DNA of 47,007 nt, taken from Pseudomonadales bacterium. GTDB taxonomy: Bacteria; Pseudomonadota; Gammaproteobacteria; Pseudomonadales; Azotimanducaceae. How positions within the stretch are numbered: position 1 is the first letter of the stretch; each line of letters begins with the position of its first letter. Positions 44,090-47,007 of the stretch are shown piece after piece. The notes below the pieces were generated by a model. That model was not told the origin of the DNA. It searched no databases and worked only from the letters and a program-made list of their open reading frames with translations. The stretch lies in NCBI GenBank assembly GCA_016779385.1, contig JADHNT010000007.1, forward strand, positions 1 through 47,007, written 5' to 3'. The translations under genes and the position numbers were made by a program.

Positions 44090-44119
44090 TTGACTTCTCC
44101 GCCCCTCGGCAGGTATGAA
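44090..44119 (+). promoter_or_regulatory. candidate sigma-70 promoter for the phoH-ybeY-ybeX-lnt operon
   Basis: TTGACT at 44090-44095 (five of six) and TATGAA at 44114-44119 (four of six) are 18 bp apart and lie about 65 bp ahead of the phoH GTG start, giving a 5' leader of roughly 58 bases. Confidence 0.5.
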
Positions 44120-44183
44120 GCGCCCATGGGGAAGGTTCCTGAGCTGGCCCTAGCCCCTAGGACACCCCAAGGAGGCCACAGCG

Positions 44184-45293
44184 GTGACCCGAAGAGCAGC
44201 GCAAGGCGGTGTGCGAGGGGTTGCCAGCCGGCGACGACGAACGGTTAGCACGGAGCAGACAAACGGCTTGAGCACCGTAGAAACCCTTACCCTAGAACCT
44301 AATGAGCCGCAGCGCCTCGCGCGCCTCTGCGGCCCCTTCGATCAAAACCTAAAGCAGATTGAAAAGCGCCTCGGGATCGAGATTCGAAACCGCGGAAATG
44401 CCTTTCATCTTGCCGGGGATGGGGATGGGGTCGCCCGTGCCGGGCGCCTGCTTCATCGCCTTTACCGGGAAACCCTGGGCGAGGAGGGGGTGACGCCAGA
44501 GCAGGTGCATCTTCATCTTCAGGAAGCGCGGGCGGAAGCGCCGCTGCCCCCCGAGCCACCGGCCCCGGGGCTGCCCGCTCTGTCCCCGGCCGGGGGCATC
44601 GTGCGCGAGGCCCCGGTGGAAGACGGCTCGCTCATTCGGACCCGTCGGAAAACGGTGAAGCCCCGAGGGGAGAATCAGCGGGGCTACGTGCAGGCGGTGC
44701 GCAATCACGATGCCTGCTTTGGCATTGGGCCTGCTGGCACGGGGAAAACCTACCTAGCCGTGGCCTGCGCCGTGGAGGCCCTGGAGACGGAGCGCGTGGC
44801 GCGCATTCTCCTGGTCCGCCCGGCGGTGGAAGCGGGGGAGAAGCTCGGGTTCCTTCCCGGCGATCTGTCGCAAAAAATCGACCCCTACCTGCGCCCCCTC
44901 TATGACGCGCTCTACGAAATGCTCGGTTTCGAGCGGGTCCATAAGCTCATCGAGCGCAACGTCATCGAGGTCGCGCCCCTCGCCTATATGCGCGGGCGAA
45001 CCCTTAACAACGCCTTCGTGATTCTGGATGAATCTCAGAATACGACCGTGGAGCAGATGAAGATGTTCCTCACGCGCCTGGGCTTTGGGTCCACCGCGGT
45101 CATTACGGGGGATGCGACCCAGGTCGACCTGCCTCGGGGCACGCGCTCGGGCCTCGTGCAGGTGGCGGAAATTCTCCGGGACGTAGCAGGCATCCACTTC
45201 ACCCACTTTGGGTCCAAGGACGTGGTGCGCCATCCCTTGGTACAGCGCATTGTTGAGGCCTACGACCGCTTCGAGGCGGAAAGCGAGGGGTGA
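44184..45293 (+). CDS. phoH: PhoH-like ATPase
   Basis: 369 residues from a GTG start with AAGGAGG at 44169-44175. The N-terminal third carries an NTP-binding KH-like region and a Pro/Ala-rich linker, then the PhoH domain with Walker A GPAGTGKT (182-189), Walker B VILDESQN (279-286) and a TGDATQVDLP sensor stretch. This YbeZ-type PhoH ATPase is the partner of YbeY in rRNA processing/RNA quality control in Gammaproteobacteria. It is the first gene of a four-gene operon; the stop overlaps the ybeY start (GTGA). Confidence 0.95.
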   Translation: MTRRAAQGGVRGVASRRRRTVSTEQTNGLSTVETLTLEPNEPQRLARLCGPFDQNLKQIEKRLGIEIRNRGNAFHLAGDGDGVARAGRLLHRLYRETLGEEGVTPEQVHLHLQEARAEAPLPPEPPAPGLPALSPAGGIVREAPVEDGSLIRTRRKTVKPRGENQRGYVQAVRNHDACFGIGPAGTGKTYLAVACAVEALETERVARILLVRPAVEAGEKLGFLPGDLSQKIDPYLRPLYDALYEMLGFERVHKLIERNVIEVAPLAYMRGRTLNNAFVILDESQNTTVEQMKMFLTRLGFGSTAVITGDATQVDLPRGTRSGLVQVAEILRDVAGIHFTHFGSKDVVRHPLVQRIVEAYDRFEAESEG

Positions 45294-45751
45294 GCAGTCC
45301 CCCCTTTCTGACCGTTCAGCGCGCCTGCGCCGGACGGACACCCACCAATGGCGCCTTTCGCACGTGGATTGAAGCCGCCCTTCGGGGCGCCCAGGCGGCC
45401 CCCGGGGCCCTGGTGCTGCGCATCGTCGAAGAAGCGGAGGGCGCCGAGCTGAATCAGGCCTGGCGCAACCGCAGCGCGGCCACCAACGTGCTGAGCTTTC
45501 CCGCGGAGCTGCCGGAGAATCCTGCGTTCCGCGTGCTCGGGGATTTGGTGCTCTGCGCGCCGGTGGTGCGCCGGGAAGCCCGGGCCCAGGGAAAGCGCCA
45601 GGCGGCGCACTGGGCCCACTTGGTGATTCATGGCACCCTCCATTTGTTAGGGTACGATCACATCGTTGAAAGCGAGGCTGAGGCCATGGAGGCGCTGGAG
45701 TGTGCGGTGCTTGCGGGGTTGGGGTTTCCGGACCCCTACCAGACGGATTAG
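45290..45751 (+). CDS. ybeY: endoribonuclease YbeY
   Basis: 153 residues. The zinc motif H114-x3-H118-x5-H124 in HGTLHLLGYDH is exact for YbeY, the single-strand-specific endoribonuclease that matures the 3' end of 16S rRNA and takes part in ribosome quality control. The GTG start overlaps the phoH stop in a GTGA junction. The YbeX gene follows 15 bp downstream. Confidence 0.96.
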   Translation: MSSPPFLTVQRACAGRTPTNGAFRTWIEAALRGAQAAPGALVLRIVEEAEGAELNQAWRNRSAATNVLSFPAELPENPAFRVLGDLVLCAPVVRREARAQGKRQAAHWAHLVIHGTLHLLGYDHIVESEAEAMEALECAVLAGLGFPDPYQTD

Positions 45752-45766
45752 AGAGAACGCAGCGTT

Positions 45767-46624
45767 ATGTCGGACAGTAGCAACAGCGAAGGGTCGAGTC
45801 CTAGGGGCTGGCTTGAGCGCCTGACCCAGGCTTTCTCGAGCGAGCCCGCAAGCCGAAGAGAACTCATGACGATCATCCGCGACGCCGCGGAACGATCGCT
45901 CCTAGACGCGGAAGCGCTCAGCATTATCGACGGCGCCATGGCCGTCTCGGAGATGCAAGCCCGGGACATTATGATCCCCCGCAGCCAGGTCGTCTTCGTA
46001 CCCGACGATGTGGCCCCCCGCGATTTCCTGCCCTTGGTTATTGATTCCCAGCACTCCCGCTTTCCCGTGCTCGACGAAGAAGCGGACGATGTGAAGGGCA
46101 TTCTCCACGCGAAGGATCTGCTCCCCCTGCTCCTGAGCGGCAAGGTGGACCAGTTCAAGCTTCGGGACCACATGCGCCCGGCCCCGATCATTCCGGAAAG
46201 CAAGCGCTTGAACGTGCTGCTTACGGAGTTCCGGGAAAACCGCAATCACATGGCCATTGTGGTGGACGAGTACGGCGGGGTGGCGGGGGTGGTCACCATC
46301 GAAGACGTACTGGAGCAGATCGTCGGGGAAATTGAGGATGAGCACGACGTCCACGACGACAGCCTCATCAAGCAGCTCGACGCCAGCGCTTGGAGCGTGA
46401 AGGCCGTTACCCCCATCGAGGACTTCAACGAGCGCTTTGGCACGCAGTTTTCCGATGAAGAATTCGACACCATCGGGGGGATCATCACCCAGCGCTTTGG
46501 TCACGTGCCCCAGCGGGAGGAAACCATCACCGTGGGGCGGCTGCGCTTTCGAGTGCTGAACGCTGATAGCCGACGTATTCGGCTTCTCCACGTGGTGCGC
46601 CTACCGGAGCGCTCGGCGGAGTGA
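45767..46624 (+). CDS. ybeX: YbeX/CorC-family CBS-domain protein
   Basis: 285 residues without membrane segments. Two CBS domains (about 65-125 and 135-195) are followed by a CorC_HlyC transporter-associated domain ending near residue 275. The VVVDEYGGVAGVVTIEDVLE stretch is the classical second CBS strand. YbeX has been linked to magnesium homeostasis and ribosome metabolism alongside YbeY. Its stop overlaps the lnt start (GTGA at 46621-46624), in the order usual for gammaproteobacteria. Confidence 0.95.
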   Translation: MSDSSNSEGSSPRGWLERLTQAFSSEPASRRELMTIIRDAAERSLLDAEALSIIDGAMAVSEMQARDIMIPRSQVVFVPDDVAPRDFLPLVIDSQHSRFPVLDEEADDVKGILHAKDLLPLLLSGKVDQFKLRDHMRPAPIIPESKRLNVLLTEFRENRNHMAIVVDEYGGVAGVVTIEDVLEQIVGEIEDEHDVHDDSLIKQLDASAWSVKAVTPIEDFNERFGTQFSDEEFDTIGGIITQRFGHVPQREETITVGRLRFRVLNADSRRIRLLHVVRLPERSAE

Positions 46625-47007
46625 AGCGCTGGGGGGCGGGGGGGCTTGCCCTCCTCAGTGGCGTCCTAATCCCCCTGGGCCTTGCCCCCTTTTCCTGGAC
46701 CCTGGTCGGGCTCGCGGCGCCGGTCTGCCTTTTCCTAGCCCTCGAAGGGGCGTCCCCGCGGCAGGCTCTTGGGCTCGCCTATCTTTCGGGGCTCGGCCGC
46801 TACGGGCTAGGGGTTTCCTGGGTCTATGTCAGCATTCAGCAGCATGGCGGCGCGTCCCCCGCCCTGGCGGGGGCCTTAGTTGCCCTCTTTGTGGCATTCC
46901 TCGCGCTCCTGCCAGCGGTCTTTGGCGCCCTCTATGCAGCTCTGGCGCCCCGCGAGGCCCTGGGCCGGGGCAGCGCCTTTGTGCTGGCCTGGCTCGGCCT
47001 TGAGGCC
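46621..47007 (+). CDS. lnt: apolipoprotein N-acyltransferase Lnt (5' part, truncated by window edge)
   Basis: 129 residues visible. From a GTG overlapping the ybeX stop, the sequence has several membrane helices and the hallmark GVSWVYVSIQQHG segment near residue 65, followed by more helices. Lnt adds the third acyl chain to apolipoproteins at the inner membrane. The carbon-nitrogen hydrolase catalytic domain lies outside the window. Confidence 0.94.
   Translation, partial: MKRWGAGGLALLSGVLIPLGLAPFSWTLVGLAAPVCLFLALEGASPRQALGLAYLSGLGRYGLGVSWVYVSIQQHGGASPALAGALVALFVAFLALLPAVFGALYAALAPREALGRGSAFVLAWLGLEA

Noticed and set aside
1-47007. CRISPR arrays, tRNA or rRNA genes, insertion sequences, prophage genes
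   Set aside because: No repeat-spacer pattern, cloverleaf-like gene, ribosomal RNA core or transposase/integrase motif was recognised by reading; a tRNA search program would be the decisive test.
1-47007. Frequent CTAG tetranucleotides
   Set aside because: CTAG is rare in many enterobacteria, but at this GC content its apparent frequency here looks near expectation, so it is not evidence of anything special without a genome-wide count.

Overview
The window is a gene-dense, high-GC stretch of a gammaproteobacterial chromosome. The miaB ... phoH-ybeY-ybeX-lnt order at the right end, the DUF2058 and DUF1820 proteins, and the set of acyl-CoA and amidohydrolase enzymes suggest a marine, aerobic heterotroph of the Halieaceae (OM60/NOR5) type. 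That family-level placement is inference only. I saw no rRNA, tRNA, CRISPR array, insertion sequence, integrase or phage gene. No stretch over 300 bases lacks a gene.

Layout. 1-3952 (minus): a TauD/TfdA-type dioxygenase followed by a single-chain biotin-dependent acyl-CoA carboxylase (BC-BCCP-CT fusion) that runs off the left edge. 4140-7213 (plus): aldehyde dehydrogenase with a strong intrinsic terminator, then an exported serine beta-lactamase-fold hydrolase. 7170-9254 (minus): MFS exporter and PAP2 phosphatase. 9337-11413 (plus): feoA-feoB, divergent from the MFS gene across a short AT-rich spacer with a possible Fur site. 11421-16763 (minus): an RND/MMPL exporter carrying an in-frame 12-bp tandem repeat, a lipoprotein penicillin-acylase-family enzyme and a Tat-type MsrB. 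16855-17650 (plus): a flavin split-barrel protein and a cupin. 17629-23317 (minus): the four-gene ligase-associated DNA repair operon (exonuclease, ATP-dependent ligase, Lhr-type helicase, PdeM), all overlapping.

23433-31301 (plus) is a long co-directional run: exported unknown protein, AmiD-like lipoprotein amidase, D-aminoacylase-like amidohydrolase, Sua5/TsaC, a second paralogous amidohydrolase, a small membrane protein and the AzlCD amino-acid exporter. 31298-32077 (minus) is an ECI2-like crotonase. 32198-34131 (plus) holds an FAH-fold protein with an unexpected signal-like N-terminus, a GNAT acetyltransferase and a DUF2058 protein. 34132-37046 (minus) holds an exported YtcJ-like amidohydrolase and a ferredoxin-reductase-type flavoprotein. 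37113-39742 (plus): a small membrane protein coupled to a lipoprotein Dcp-type M3 peptidase. 39739-41619 (minus): DUF1820 protein and an acyl-CoA synthetase. 41769-43139 (plus): miaB. 43136-44017 (minus): aldose 1-epimerase family. 44184-47007 (plus): phoH-ybeY-ybeX-lnt (lnt cut by the right edge).

Organisation. Genes are packed tightly. Same-strand neighbours often share a GTGA or ATGA junction, and all seven convergent pairs end within 7 bp of each other or overlap, so dedicated terminators are nearly absent; I found one canonical one. The most interesting points are the DNA repair operon, the peptidoglycan amidase / D-aminoacylase-like / AzlCD run, the signal-bearing FAH protein, a FeoB lacking the usual G4 asparagine, and the repeat plus palindromic insertion inside the RND exporter. 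None is proof of an undescribed system; each is a testable lead.
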